In this document: piece after piece, positions 1 to 6,455 of the stretch
Layout: each line of letters starts with the position of its first letter
Position numbering within the stretch: the stretch's first letter is position 1
Assembly (NCBI GenBank): GCA_016793525.1
Contig: JAEUJT010000328.1
Span: forward strand, 1 to 6,455
Direction of reading: 5' to 3'
DNA length: 6,455 nt
From: Archangium sp.
Lineage (GTDB): Bacteria > Myxococcota > Myxococcia > Myxococcales > Myxococcaceae
Notes under the pieces: model-generated
The model's database searches: none
Seen by the model: only the letters and a program-made list of their open reading frames with translations
What the model was told of the DNA's origin: nothing
Program-made: the position numbers and the translations under genes

Positions 1-388
1 TGGCCCGCTCGGTCTTCAGCTCGCTCAACGTGGCCTGCACTCGCTCGGCCGCCTCGATGAGAAGCTGCGCGTCGTTCTTGGCGGTCTCCAGCGCGGCCTC
101 GGTCTCCGCTTGGCGGCGCGTGGTGTCGCGAATGTCGCGGAGAAAGGTCGACTCGAGCAGGGCGTCTTTTTGCTGCTGCGCCTCGGCCAAGCGGGACTCC
201 AACCCGGCTCGACGCTGAGCGTCACGCGCGAGATCAGCGCTCAGCGAGGCGCGGAGGGCGAGCAACGTGGCCGCGCTCTTGCGGATCTCCGAGGCCTGCC
301 GCTCGAACGAGGCGATGACGCCATCGAAGGTGGCGAGCGGGGCGACCCGCTTCGGCTCCGGCTTCTTCCCTCGCAACCACCCGAACAC
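1..388 (-). CDS. Coiled-coil protein, third gene of the MoxR-VWA operon (3' part missing at window edge)
   Basis: The frame opens with GTG at 388-386 and stays open to base 1, giving 129 residues before the window ends. The N-terminus reads MFGWLRGKKPEPKR, a short hydrophobic then basic start that could touch a membrane. From about residue 21 to 129 the protein is almost entirely helix-forming (Ala, Leu, Glu, Gln, Arg, no Pro), with heptad-like Leu/Ala spacing typical of a long coiled coil. There is no signal peptide or full membrane segment. The start lies 12 bases after the stop of the VWA gene and has no clear Shine-Dalgarno, so translational coupling within the operon is likely. There is no ATG in this frame upstream. 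The family is not recognised. Size and helical pattern loosely recall PspA/IM30-type or other scaffold proteins, but this rests on composition only. That it is a real gene is well supported by frame, codon use and position. Confidence 0.75.
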   Translation of the reverse strand, partial: MFGWLRGKKPEPKRVAPLATFDGVIASFERQASEIRKSAATLLALRASLSADLARDAQRRAGLESRLAEAQQQKDALLESTFLRDIRDTTRRQAETEAALETAKNDAQLLIEAAERVQATLSELKTERA

Positions 389-400
389 CCGCGCACCGTA

Positions 401-2662
401 TCAGCCCAGAGGGCGGCACAGCACGCGCACACGCTCCCGCGCTCGGCGGAGGGCATCATCGGGCGCGCCCTGCGCCTGGAGATAGTTCGCGACCGCCACG
501 CCGTAGACCGTGAGCAGGTGGGTGAGCAGCGTCACCGCCTCGGCGGCGCGGTGCTCCAGCGGGGCCAGGGCAGCGGCTTCGGCGACCGCGTCGATCATCC
601 CCGTCACTCGCTGCACGAACGCGGGCGATGCCTGCGCTGGCGCCGGCGCTGCGGGGAACAGCGTGTCGAACTGCAGCGTCGCGTCACCGGGCGCGCGCAC
701 CGGGCGATCGGCCGCGATGGCGTCGAGGGCCTCGAGGTGGGGCCTCAGGCGCTCGAGCACGTCACCGGAGACCTCGACGTCGGCCGGCATCAACGTGCGC
801 CAGGTGGAATCGAACTCCGTGCGCACCAGGCCGAGCTCGGCGTCAGACAGGTGGTAGTAAAATGCACGGCTGCCGGTGTCGCGCTGCTCGAGCACGAGGG
901 ACTTCAGGTCGGCGTTTTCTTCTCCCAGCGAAATGAACGAGAGCGCGATGTTCATGCCCTGAAACGGCGCGCGCATGCGGCGAATGAGGTTCAAGTCCAC
1001 CCCGTCTTCGCCGTCGGTCACCAACACCACGGTGGCCCGCTCGAGGTACGGATCTTTCCCCCGCGCGGTGCGAATGGAGTCGAACGCGGCCATCACCGCC
1101 AAGCTGATGTCGGTCTGCCCCTCGGCGGGCGATTCGCGAAACAGCCGCTCGAGGTGCTGGGTCGCCTCGTCGGCGGAATCGACGCGCGTGAGATCGGTGG
1201 GCGTGTCGTTGAAGTACGAGAAGTAGAGCGGGTCGAACGGCAGCGACAGCGTGCCCTTGACTCGAATCGCGTTGAGCTCGGAGATGAGAATCGCATCGCG
1301 AAAGCGCGCCCTCGCCCCGTGCATCGAGCCCGACGCGTCGAGCACGTACACGCGCACCGCGGTGCCCTTCTGGCCCTTCGGCGCTGGAGGGCGCTCGAGC
1401 TCGACGTATTCGCGCACCATCTGCCGGCCGCTGGCGAGGTCGAGCGCGATGTGGCCGGGGTGAGTGAAGACGAAGTCGTGCACGCGTTCGAGGCTGCCGG
1501 TGAACTCGTAGGTCATGCGCTGCGTCGGGTACGGCACGGAGCGGAAGGTGGGCCGCTTCTCTTCGACCTCGGCCTCGACCGCCGTCTCCGCCAGCGACGC
1601 CTCGATGTCGAAGAAGCGTGACGCCCCGGTCGCGAGCGCCAAGGCGTCGAGGCGATCATCGCTCAAGTCGAACGCCAGCTTCGCCAGGGCCTGGTCGACG
1701 TTCGAGGCGGCGCCGGGCTTTCCACCAGGCGCCAGCGACTTGCCCGCGGCGGCGCCACGAACACCCAACGTCCTCCGCAGCTCGGCCTGTTCGAGGCTCG
1801 TGCGCACCCCGGCCTTGGGAGGCAACAGCGCTCCGAGCGCTTCGCTCGCCACCTTGGCCACAGCCTCGTCGTTCGCCTCCACGGCGCGCTCGTACAGGGC
1901 GTGGAGTGAGCGGTACGCGGTACGTGCGTCTTTCCGCGCGGCGTGGCGGAGGTGGCGAGTCAGCTCGGAGAAGCCGTGCACCACCGGCGCGGCGGAGAGG
2001 CGTTCCTTCGCTGCAGCCACGTCGAGTCGGAGGCGCCGGAGCCGCGCGCGATCGTCATTCGTGTCGGTGCCCATGCGCAGCAACAGCTCGTGGGCCAAGT
2101 CGACGTCGCGGCGCTTGGCGCTCACGTCGTCGACCATCTGCTTGGCGCGGGTCGACCAGAACTCGGCGATGGCCACCAACGGGCTGGCGGGGGGAGGTCG
2201 CTGCACGTCTGGCGCTTGCAACAGCGAAAATGGCACCACCGGGCTGGAGAACACCGCGGAGACCTTCACCGCGCGGCCGAGCTGACGAAAACGACGCTCG
2301 AGCTCGACTCGCAGCTCGGCCGACAACGTGCCTCTGCGGGCGAGGCGCTCGGCGGCGTCGAGCCCGGTCTCCATCTCGCCCAACACGGCGTCGGTGCGGC
2401 GCGGAAGCCCCTGGCTCAACGTGCCGAGCGACCCCTTGGTGCTCATCAGCTCGCGCAGCAGCTTGGCGTCGGCGCTGGTGTGAATGCCGGCGGCGTCGAG
2501 CTCGTGGTCGAGGCGATCGAGCTCGGGGAACTGCAAGGCCTCGCCTTCGACCGGAGACTGCAGCGCGTCACGGGCGCGCTGCAGCAGCGACACCTCCGGC
2601 GGCCCCGGCTGGGCGAGCGCGTCGAGGCGCCGGCGAATCGCGTTGAAGCGCGACGAGGCCAT
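401..2662 (-). CDS. VWA domain protein with intact MIDAS motif, ViaA-like partner of the upstream AAA+ ATPase
   Basis: 753 aa, ATG start. The VWA domain lies at about residues 434-625. It carries the complete metal-ion-dependent adhesion site: DASGS at 442-446, a Thr at 517 in GQTD, and Asp 550 in VTDGEDG. Such domains bind Mg2+ and a protein ligand. Residues 1-300 are mostly helical, followed by a Gly/Ala/Lys-rich linker (about 303-321). A segment rich in aromatic residues (about 371-415) leads into the VWA fold, and about 130 helical residues follow it. No signal peptide or membrane helix is seen, so it should be cytoplasmic. Its start is 6 bases after the ATPase stop and lacks a good Shine-Dalgarno, suggesting coupled translation. 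The order AAA+ ATPase then VWA protein, with VWA near the C-terminus, parallels RavA-ViaA. E. coli ViaA is about 480 aa, so this one is far longer. The VWA assignment is secure; equivalence to ViaA is inference. Confidence 0.92.
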   Translation of the reverse strand: MASSRFNAIRRRLDALAQPGPPEVSLLQRARDALQSPVEGEALQFPELDRLDHELDAAGIHTSADAKLLRELMSTKGSLGTLSQGLPRRTDAVLGEMETGLDAAERLARRGTLSAELRVELERRFRQLGRAVKVSAVFSSPVVPFSLLQAPDVQRPPPASPLVAIAEFWSTRAKQMVDDVSAKRRDVDLAHELLLRMGTDTNDDRARLRRLRLDVAAAKERLSAAPVVHGFSELTRHLRHAARKDARTAYRSLHALYERAVEANDEAVAKVASEALGALLPPKAGVRTSLEQAELRRTLGVRGAAAGKSLAPGGKPGAASNVDQALAKLAFDLSDDRLDALALATGASRFFDIEASLAETAVEAEVEEKRPTFRSVPYPTQRMTYEFTGSLERVHDFVFTHPGHIALDLASGRQMVREYVELERPPAPKGQKGTAVRVYVLDASGSMHGARARFRDAILISELNAIRVKGTLSLPFDPLYFSYFNDTPTDLTRVDSADEATQHLERLFRESPAEGQTDISLAVMAAFDSIRTARGKDPYLERATVVLVTDGEDGVDLNLIRRMRAPFQGMNIALSFISLGEENADLKSLVLEQRDTGSRAFYYHLSDAELGLVRTEFDSTWRTLMPADVEVSGDVLERLRPHLEALDAIAADRPVRAPGDATLQFDTLFPAAPAPAQASPAFVQRVTGMIDAVAEAAALAPLEHRAAEAVTLLTHLLTVYGVAVANYLQAQGAPDDALRRARERVRVLCRPLG

Positions 2663-2668
2663 GCGTCG

Positions 2669-5194
2669 TCACGCCCGGGTGGCGTTGCGCGCGTCGAGCA
2701 GGCGTCGGGCGTAGTCGCCGAAGCCCTCGCTCAACGAGGCGATGGAGAGCTCGAGCCGGCGAACGAGATCGCCCTTCTCGCCCGGCTCACTCTTCAACCG
2801 GGTGGTGATGGCTTGCAGCCGCACGAGCTCGCCCTCGCGGATCAGCAGCATCGGCAGCTTGCTCGTGATCAACCGCTCGAAGGCCTTGTCGGCGTCGGCG
2901 CGGCTGCGGAGCGAGTCAGGCGCGGGGAGCGCGGCGGTGAGCGCAGACGACCACGCCGCGAGGTAGCGCACGCGGGCGCCGAGCCAGACGATCTCTGAAT
3001 TCACGACCGAGTCGCGCAGCTCTGAAGGGCCCGGAGCACGGTTCAACACCGTGCGCACGCGGTCGAGCGCGAGCAGCTCCCCTTCGGGCGCTGGGGCCGA
3101 GAGCCGCTGGCGATAGAACGTGTACGCCTCTCCGCTCAGCACCTGCGCGCTCTCCGGGGCCGCACTCTTGGGCGGGGCCGCCGCGGCACGCACCACGTCT
3201 TTCGCGCGCGCGTCGATGGCGTCGCCCACCTTGGTTCGCACGACGTCGATGGCCGCACCCTCCCTGGCCGCGTGGTCCATGGCCGATTGGAGCGCGGTGG
3301 CGAGCGACTCCATGGTCGTGATCTGCGGAGACCCCACCACCTCGCGCACGTACCCCTCGGCGATGGGTGTGAGCAGCTCGATGCGCAGCGTGTCGTGGCC
3401 TGGGGAGAGCGTGGAGAGCGCCTTCTCCAGCTCGCGGAGCCGCCGGCTGTCGGCGACCAGCCCCTCGAGCGCGTCGCCTTTGCCGCGGGTCGCGACGAAG
3501 CCTCGGCTCGCCCGTCGCCGCAGCGCGGTGGCGACTCGGGTGCGCGCGACCGACACGTCGTCTCGCGCCACGGCGGTCACCTGCGGCGCAACGAGGGACG
3601 CCAACTGCAGCACCTCGCTCAGCTTCGACAGCTCTTCTGCCAGGCTCCCGGCGAGACCGGCGATGGTCTCGAGCCGAACCTGCTCGTCGAACTCGGTGGC
3701 CTCGGCGGTGAGCGCCACCATCTGCGTCGCTTGGCGGCAGAACTCGACCAACTGCCCCACGATGGAGGCGACGCGCGGCTGGAGCTCGGGCACGCGGCGC
3801 ACCACCTCGAACACCTCGACCAGCGACGTCAGCAGCGCGGCGCCACCCCGCCCCTCGCCCTGCCCCGCCATGCCCTTGGAGACCCGCAGCTCGAAGCCGG
3901 TGAGCACATTGTCGGCGGCGCGGAGCAGCGGCGCGCGGTTCTCCGGGTGGCGAGGGCCGGGCACGAGCTTGTCGCGCAGCGCCTTGGCCACCGTGGCGGC
4001 GACCGGAGGGCTCCAGTTTCGAGTCAGGCCCTCGGCGCTGGCGAGATCATCTTTCATCTGGAGATCAGACGCTTCGCGATCGACCGCTTGGGCCAACGTG
4101 GCGGTCACCTTGCTCAGCGCCTCATCGAAGGCCTTTGCCTCGACGCGAATGATCTCCAACTGCGCGCGTTCCCGAGGGTCGACAGCGGCGGGGATCAGCC
4201 CCTCGAGCTCATTGGGCGGCGGGCCTCCCAGCAAGAAGAAGTGCCGCAACATGGCCAGGTCGTCGATGGTGGCGACGAGGGGGCGATCCGGCCTCCTGTA
4301 GATTCGATCGCGCACCACCACCGCGCGCAGCGCCCACAGCGCCTTCACCATCGTGCGCTGGGAGAAGTACTTCGTCGGCACGTAGTCGGGCAGCTTCACC
4401 ACCTGCGCCAGCAGCTCCTTCTCGAGCGCGTCGGCGAGCGCCTCGATGCCCTCAGACACGGTCGGAGGCACCTCGACCGACGACACCGCGTCTTGCAGCA
4501 GGTCGAGCTGCTGGAGCGTCAACCGCTGCGTCAACTTGAGCCGCTGCCCCGCCTGGGCCCTCCACAACATCTGCGCCCGGCTCGCTCGGCGCGCGAAGGC
4601 CTTGGGGGTGAAGCAGATGAACGAAATTCTGTCTGCGAAGGCCTGCAGCGTCTCCGGCGAGCGCTGAATCACCTCTGACAGGTAGCGGTTCGAGGTCATC
4701 ACCGCGCATTCGCACTGGCCCGGCGTCACCCTTCGCCCGTGCTTCAGCTCGCGCTCGTGCAGCACGTTGAGAATGGAGCGCAGCAACATGTCGCGCCCGT
4801 CGAACACCTCGTCGAGAAAGGCGTGAACGGCGCCCAACATGCCTTCGTCGGTGAGGTACTCCGTTCGACCGGTCTCGGTGAGCACCTTGAAGTCGACCGG
4901 GCCGATGAGGTCGGTCTGTACGGTGTTCTCAGCGAGCTGCTTGGCGAAGAGCGACGGCTTGTGGCTCGTCTCGTCGACGATGCGGCCGAGTACGGCGCTG
5001 GCCAACGCGCTCTTGGCGGTACCGGGAGGCCCGATGATCAACACGTGCTCGCGGCACAGCAGGGCGAGCTCGAGCTGGGTCAGAAGCGTCTCTCGCTCGA
5101 GGAAGCCTTCACGCAGCTCGAGGAAGAAGTGGCGAAACGCGGTGACCGCCTCGAGGTACTTCACCGAGTCGACAGGGGACGAGGGGGCATTCAC
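2669..5194 (-). CDS. MoxR/RavA-type AAA+ ATPase with long C-terminal extension
   Basis: 841 aa. The AAA+ core is at about residues 25-320. Walker A is GPPGTAKS (55-62), and the MoxR-type GPVDFK...GRTEYLT segment is at 98-115. Walker B is AFLDEVF (125-131; Asp128, Glu129), sensor 1 is Asn169 in TSNRYLSE, and an Arg finger candidate is Arg189 in FADRISF. A sensor-2-like region is near 277-285 (YFSQRTMVK). MoxR ATPases hydrolyse ATP as hexamers and work with VWA proteins to remodel or activate targets. Usual MoxR proteins are 300-350 aa and RavA about 500. Here some 500 further residues, largely helical, follow the core, with an Ala/Pro/Lys linker near 668-680 and a last domain of about 150 residues. 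No known domain is recognised there. The start is GTG at 5194-5192. No Shine-Dalgarno precedes it, and GTG codon 11 is a possible alternative. It heads the operon and overlaps no neighbour. The ATPase call is firm; the precise subfamily is not. Confidence 0.93.
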   Translation of the reverse strand: MNAPSSPVDSVKYLEAVTAFRHFFLELREGFLERETLLTQLELALLCREHVLIIGPPGTAKSALASAVLGRIVDETSHKPSLFAKQLAENTVQTDLIGPVDFKVLTETGRTEYLTDEGMLGAVHAFLDEVFDGRDMLLRSILNVLHERELKHGRRVTPGQCECAVMTSNRYLSEVIQRSPETLQAFADRISFICFTPKAFARRASRAQMLWRAQAGQRLKLTQRLTLQQLDLLQDAVSSVEVPPTVSEGIEALADALEKELLAQVVKLPDYVPTKYFSQRTMVKALWALRAVVVRDRIYRRPDRPLVATIDDLAMLRHFFLLGGPPPNELEGLIPAAVDPRERAQLEIIRVEAKAFDEALSKVTATLAQAVDREASDLQMKDDLASAEGLTRNWSPPVAATVAKALRDKLVPGPRHPENRAPLLRAADNVLTGFELRVSKGMAGQGEGRGGAALLTSLVEVFEVVRRVPELQPRVASIVGQLVEFCRQATQMVALTAEATEFDEQVRLETIAGLAGSLAEELSKLSEVLQLASLVAPQVTAVARDDVSVARTRVATALRRRASRGFVATRGKGDALEGLVADSRRLRELEKALSTLSPGHDTLRIELLTPIAEGYVREVVGSPQITTMESLATALQSAMDHAAREGAAIDVVRTKVGDAIDARAKDVVRAAAAPPKSAAPESAQVLSGEAYTFYRQRLSAPAPEGELLALDRVRTVLNRAPGPSELRDSVVNSEIVWLGARVRYLAAWSSALTAALPAPDSLRSRADADKAFERLITSKLPMLLIREGELVRLQAITTRLKSEPGEKGDLVRRLELSIASLSEGFGDYARRLLDARNATRA

Positions 5195-5204
5195 GAGGTG
5201 GCGG

Positions 5205-5210
5205 AGTATA
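5205..5210 (-). promoter_or_regulatory. Candidate -10 element (TATACT) for the ATPase-VWA operon
   Basis: On the minus strand TATACT matches the sigma-70 -10 consensus at five of six bases and is the only AT-rich spot in the short divergent gap. Normal spacing would put the transcription start near 5198, about 4 bases before the GTG codon at 5194. Together with the absence of a Shine-Dalgarno, this suggests a leaderless or nearly leaderless mRNA. The -35 region is poor: TTCTCG at 5234-5229, 18 bases away. It lies inside the first codons of the divergent protease gene. Inference only; no start site data. Confidence 0.35.
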
Positions 5211-5212
5211 GG
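5207..5212 (+). promoter_or_regulatory. Weak candidate -10 element (TATAGG) for the protease gene, sharing the TATA core
   Basis: Read on the plus strand the same TATA core gives TATAGG, four of six to consensus, predicting a start near 5219, just before GTG 5221. No acceptable -35 is found at 16-18 bases upstream. It also competes with the AGGGGG ribosome site. If that site is used, transcription must begin further upstream, inside the ATPase gene. Low confidence. Confidence 0.15.
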
Positions 5213-5215
5213 GGG
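5210..5215 (+). promoter_or_regulatory. Ribosome binding site AGGGGG of the CPBP protease gene
   Basis: AGGGGG lies 5 bases before the GTG at 5221 and is a reasonable Shine-Dalgarno. An in-frame TAG at 5209-5211 shuts the frame just upstream, so GTG 5221 is the first possible start. This supports the chosen start over any upstream one. Confidence 0.5.
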
Positions 5216-5220
5216 CCGGC

Positions 5221-6027
5221 GTGGAGCCCGAGAACGAAACCCAGCGGCCGATACCTCTCTGGTTGGTGGCGGTGGTGCTCGTCGCGTTCCTCGTCTTCGG
5301 CGCTCCGGTGCAGGCGCTCAACGCGGGTGTCGGCATTTGGCTCTGCCAGGGGCTCGTCTTCGTCGGGCTGCCCTTCTTTGTGCTCCGGAGGGTCGGGCGG
5401 GAGCCGGCGCCACTGCTGGGGCTCTCGGAGTTCACCTGGCCTTCGGCGCTCTTCGGCCTGGCCATCGGCGCGCTGGTGTTCTTCGCCTGGGCGGTGCCGC
5501 TGATGACCATCGCGCAGCACGTCTTTCCGCCAGAGCTCGTGAAGCTGCTCGACGGCTCGGCGATCTTCCGCAACCGCACCGAGGTGGAGCTGACGCTCAT
5601 CGTCTCCGGTGTCGTCATCGCGGCGCCGCTGGGCGAGGAGTTCTTCTTTCGCGGCGTGCTGCAGCGGGCGCTGCTGGAGCGGCTCGACGGGCCCCGGGCG
5701 GTGGTGGTGACGGCGCTCATCTTCAGCGCGTTCCACTTCGATCCCGTCGGGTTGGCGGCGCGCTTCGCGATTGGGTTGGGCGTCGGGCTGCTCGCCTGGA
5801 GGACCGGGAGCATCTGGCCCGGCGTCTTCGCCCACGCTGCAAACAACGGCATCTCGACGCTGGCCTACTTTCTGTCGAGCGGCGCGGAGGAAGCCGACCT
5901 CCCCTGGCCCGCGGTCGCGGCGCTGTGGCTCGGAGGAAACGTGCTGCTCCTCGGCGCCATTTCCCTGGCACGCCGGTTCCCCGTGCTCGTGCGGCCGGCG
6001 AGCGCGCTCCGTGACGCGAGGCACTGA
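5221..6027 (+). CDS. CPBP family intramembrane metalloprotease (Abi/CAAX protease type)
   Basis: 268 aa, GTG start, TGA stop. It is a multi-pass membrane protein with hydrophobic stretches at about 12-32, 36-56, 73-98, 122-136, 160-175, 180-193, 200-219 and 231-250. All three family signatures are present: EExxxR as E139-E140-FFF-R144, FxxxH as F168-SAF-H172, and HxxxN as H205-AAN-N209. In this family these glutamates, histidines and the asparagine form the metal-dependent active site within the membrane. Relatives include Rce1 CAAX prenyl proteases and bacterial proteins linked to bacteriocin maturation or immunity. The substrate here is unknown. The length is normal for the family and no key residue is missing. 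It is transcribed divergently from the ATPase operon with only 26 bp between start codons, and its 3' side faces a bidirectional terminator. No bacteriocin precursor is seen nearby. Confidence 0.93.
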   Translation: MEPENETQRPIPLWLVAVVLVAFLVFGAPVQALNAGVGIWLCQGLVFVGLPFFVLRRVGREPAPLLGLSEFTWPSALFGLAIGALVFFAWAVPLMTIAQHVFPPELVKLLDGSAIFRNRTEVELTLIVSGVVIAAPLGEEFFFRGVLQRALLERLDGPRAVVVTALIFSAFHFDPVGLAARFAIGLGVGLLAWRTGSIWPGVFAHAANNGISTLAYFLSSGAEEADLPWPAVAALWLGGNVLLLGAISLARRFPVLVRPASALRDARH

Positions 6028-6094
6028 TCGCTCAGGGCTCCGGCATCAGGTGTGCGCGCGGCGGCAGCCCGTGACCATGGGTGGTGCCCGCAAA

Positions 6095-6135
6095 ATGAAA
6101 AACCCCGGCCCGATGTTCTGGGCCGAGGTCTTCAT
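6095..6135 (-). terminator. Hairpin terminator, probably bidirectional, between convergent genes
   Basis: The arms 6095-6111 and 6120-6135 pair around an 8-base loop. The core is six G/C pairs (CGGCCC with GGGCCG), extended by further pairs with two mismatches and a bulge. On the minus strand the stem is followed by TTTTTCATTTT, a good U-tract, and it starts 23 bases past the stop of the right-hand gene. On the plus strand it lies 67 bases after the protease stop with a weaker T-run (CTTCATTTC). It is therefore best as the minus-strand terminator and may serve both genes. The rest of 6028-6158 shows nothing recognisable. Confidence 0.75.
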
Positions 6136-6158
6136 TTCAACGGACTGGACGGGGAGCG

Positions 6159-6455
6159 TTACGCGGCAACCTCGTCGGTCTCAGTGACGGACGTCTCGTC
6201 GTTCTCCGCGGTCGCTTGGGGCGCAGTCTCCTCGGTGGCGGTGACCTTCTTCTTCTCCTCGGTCACCTTGTTCTCGTCGGTCCCCACCTTCACCTTGGGC
6301 TTCGTGTTGCCGGCCTTCACGGAGCCCTCGCCCTTCTTCTTGGACGTTCGCGATGGAGGCTTTGCGGCCTTGGGCAAGGTGATGGAGATGCCGACCTCGA
6401 GCAGCGAGCCGCGGGCGTCCATGGCCAGACCCCGGAGCCGGAGCAGCCGCGCCTT
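6159..6455 (-). CDS. C-terminal part of an unrecognised protein with Lys/Thr/Glu-rich tail (5' part beyond window)
   Basis: The frame ends with TAA at 6161-6159 and is open from there to the right edge, giving 98 visible residues. An internal ATG at 6422 exists, but the 11 codons before it are also open with high G/C third positions (residues KARLLRLRGLA) and no Shine-Dalgarno. The gene therefore most likely begins outside the window. The visible part has an ordered-looking segment of about 28 residues ending near SLLEVGISITLP. A low-complexity tail follows: first Lys/Ser/Gly-rich and basic (PSRTSKKKGEG), then Thr/Glu/Ala-rich and acidic, ending EVAA. Such tails are usually disordered and may bind nucleic acid or partner proteins, but no family is recognised. 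A strong terminator sits just downstream, making this the last gene of its transcript. It converges on the protease gene. Confidence 0.6.
   Translation of the reverse strand, partial: KARLLRLRGLAMDARGSLLEVGISITLPKAAKPPSRTSKKKGEGSVKAGNTKPKVKVGTDENKVTEEKKKVTATEETAPQATAENDETSVTETDEVAA

Noticed and set aside
394..396. GTG at 396-394 as the start of the gene after the VWA protein
   Set aside because: It leads into a different frame giving a short Ser/Arg/Pro-rich product. The frame from GTG 388 remains open and coiled-coil-like to the edge.
110..1621. Long plus-strand open frame (503 codons) opposite the coiled-coil and VWA genes
   Set aside because: It is rich in Arg, His, Gly and Val with no domain pattern, the usual product of reading antisense to a high-GC gene. 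The opposite strand has clear MIDAS motifs and proper operon spacing.
1943..2998. Plus-strand open frame (351 codons) across the ATPase-VWA junction
   Set aside because: It runs antisense through two well-supported genes, has Arg/Gln/His-rich composition and no recognisable motif.
3272..4678. Plus-strand open frame (468 codons) opposite the ATPase
   Set aside because: Antisense to conserved AAA+ coding sequence; composition (Arg, His, Gln, Leu) is that of a GC-driven mirror frame.
5169..5174. TCGACA resembling a -35 box for the protease gene
   Set aside because: It lies 32 bases before the TATAGG candidate and no -10 is present at normal distance, so it is probably chance within the ATPase coding sequence.
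5191..6024. Minus-strand open frame (277 codons) opposite the protease gene
   Set aside because: It is very hydrophilic and Arg/Glu/Gln/His-rich, the mirror of a membrane protein. The plus strand carries all three CPBP motifs.
6159..6422. ATG at 6422 as the true start of the right-hand gene (87 aa)
   Set aside because: The frame remains open with coding-like codons to the window edge and there is no Shine-Dalgarno before this ATG, so a partial longer gene is more likely. It cannot be fully excluded.

Overview
The window is high-GC bacterial DNA with densely packed genes. Codon third positions are strongly G/C, which is why long spurious frames lie opposite the real genes. Three of the five genes start, or appear to start, with GTG or TTG-type codons. 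This style fits a myxobacterium-like or other high-GC Gram-negative genome, but no marker gene fixes the taxon.

Layout. From about 5194 down to the left edge, three minus-strand genes form a tight operon. First is a very long MoxR/RavA-type AAA+ ATPase (841 aa). Six bases later comes a von Willebrand factor A (VWA) protein with an intact MIDAS metal site (753 aa). Twelve bases further is a GTG-started coiled-coil protein that runs off the left edge. The ATPase plus VWA pair matches the general plan of RavA-ViaA and other MoxR-VWA modules. In those modules the AAA+ hexamer and the metal-binding VWA protein cooperate in remodelling or maturing other proteins, sometimes at the membrane. Both proteins here are much longer than the E. 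coli pair, and the coiled-coil gene is a third component not found in the E. coli operon.

Divergently, only 26 bp from the ATPase start, a plus-strand gene (5221-6027) encodes a multi-pass membrane protease of the CPBP (CAAX protease/bacteriocin-processing) family with all its motifs. A shared TATA core in the 26-bp gap could serve as the -10 element in both directions.

At the right, a bidirectional hairpin terminator (6095-6135) separates the protease from a convergent minus-strand gene. The 3' end of that gene (6159 to beyond 6455) encodes an unrecognised protein with a Lys/Thr/Glu-rich, low-complexity C-terminal tail. No tRNA, rRNA, CRISPR, insertion sequence or long gene-free stretch is visible; the largest gap (6028-6158) holds the terminator.

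The most interesting element is the three-gene ATPase-VWA-coiled-coil operon. It may be a variant MoxR-VWA chaperone system with large uncharacterised domains, with an envelope role suggested only weakly by its neighbour.
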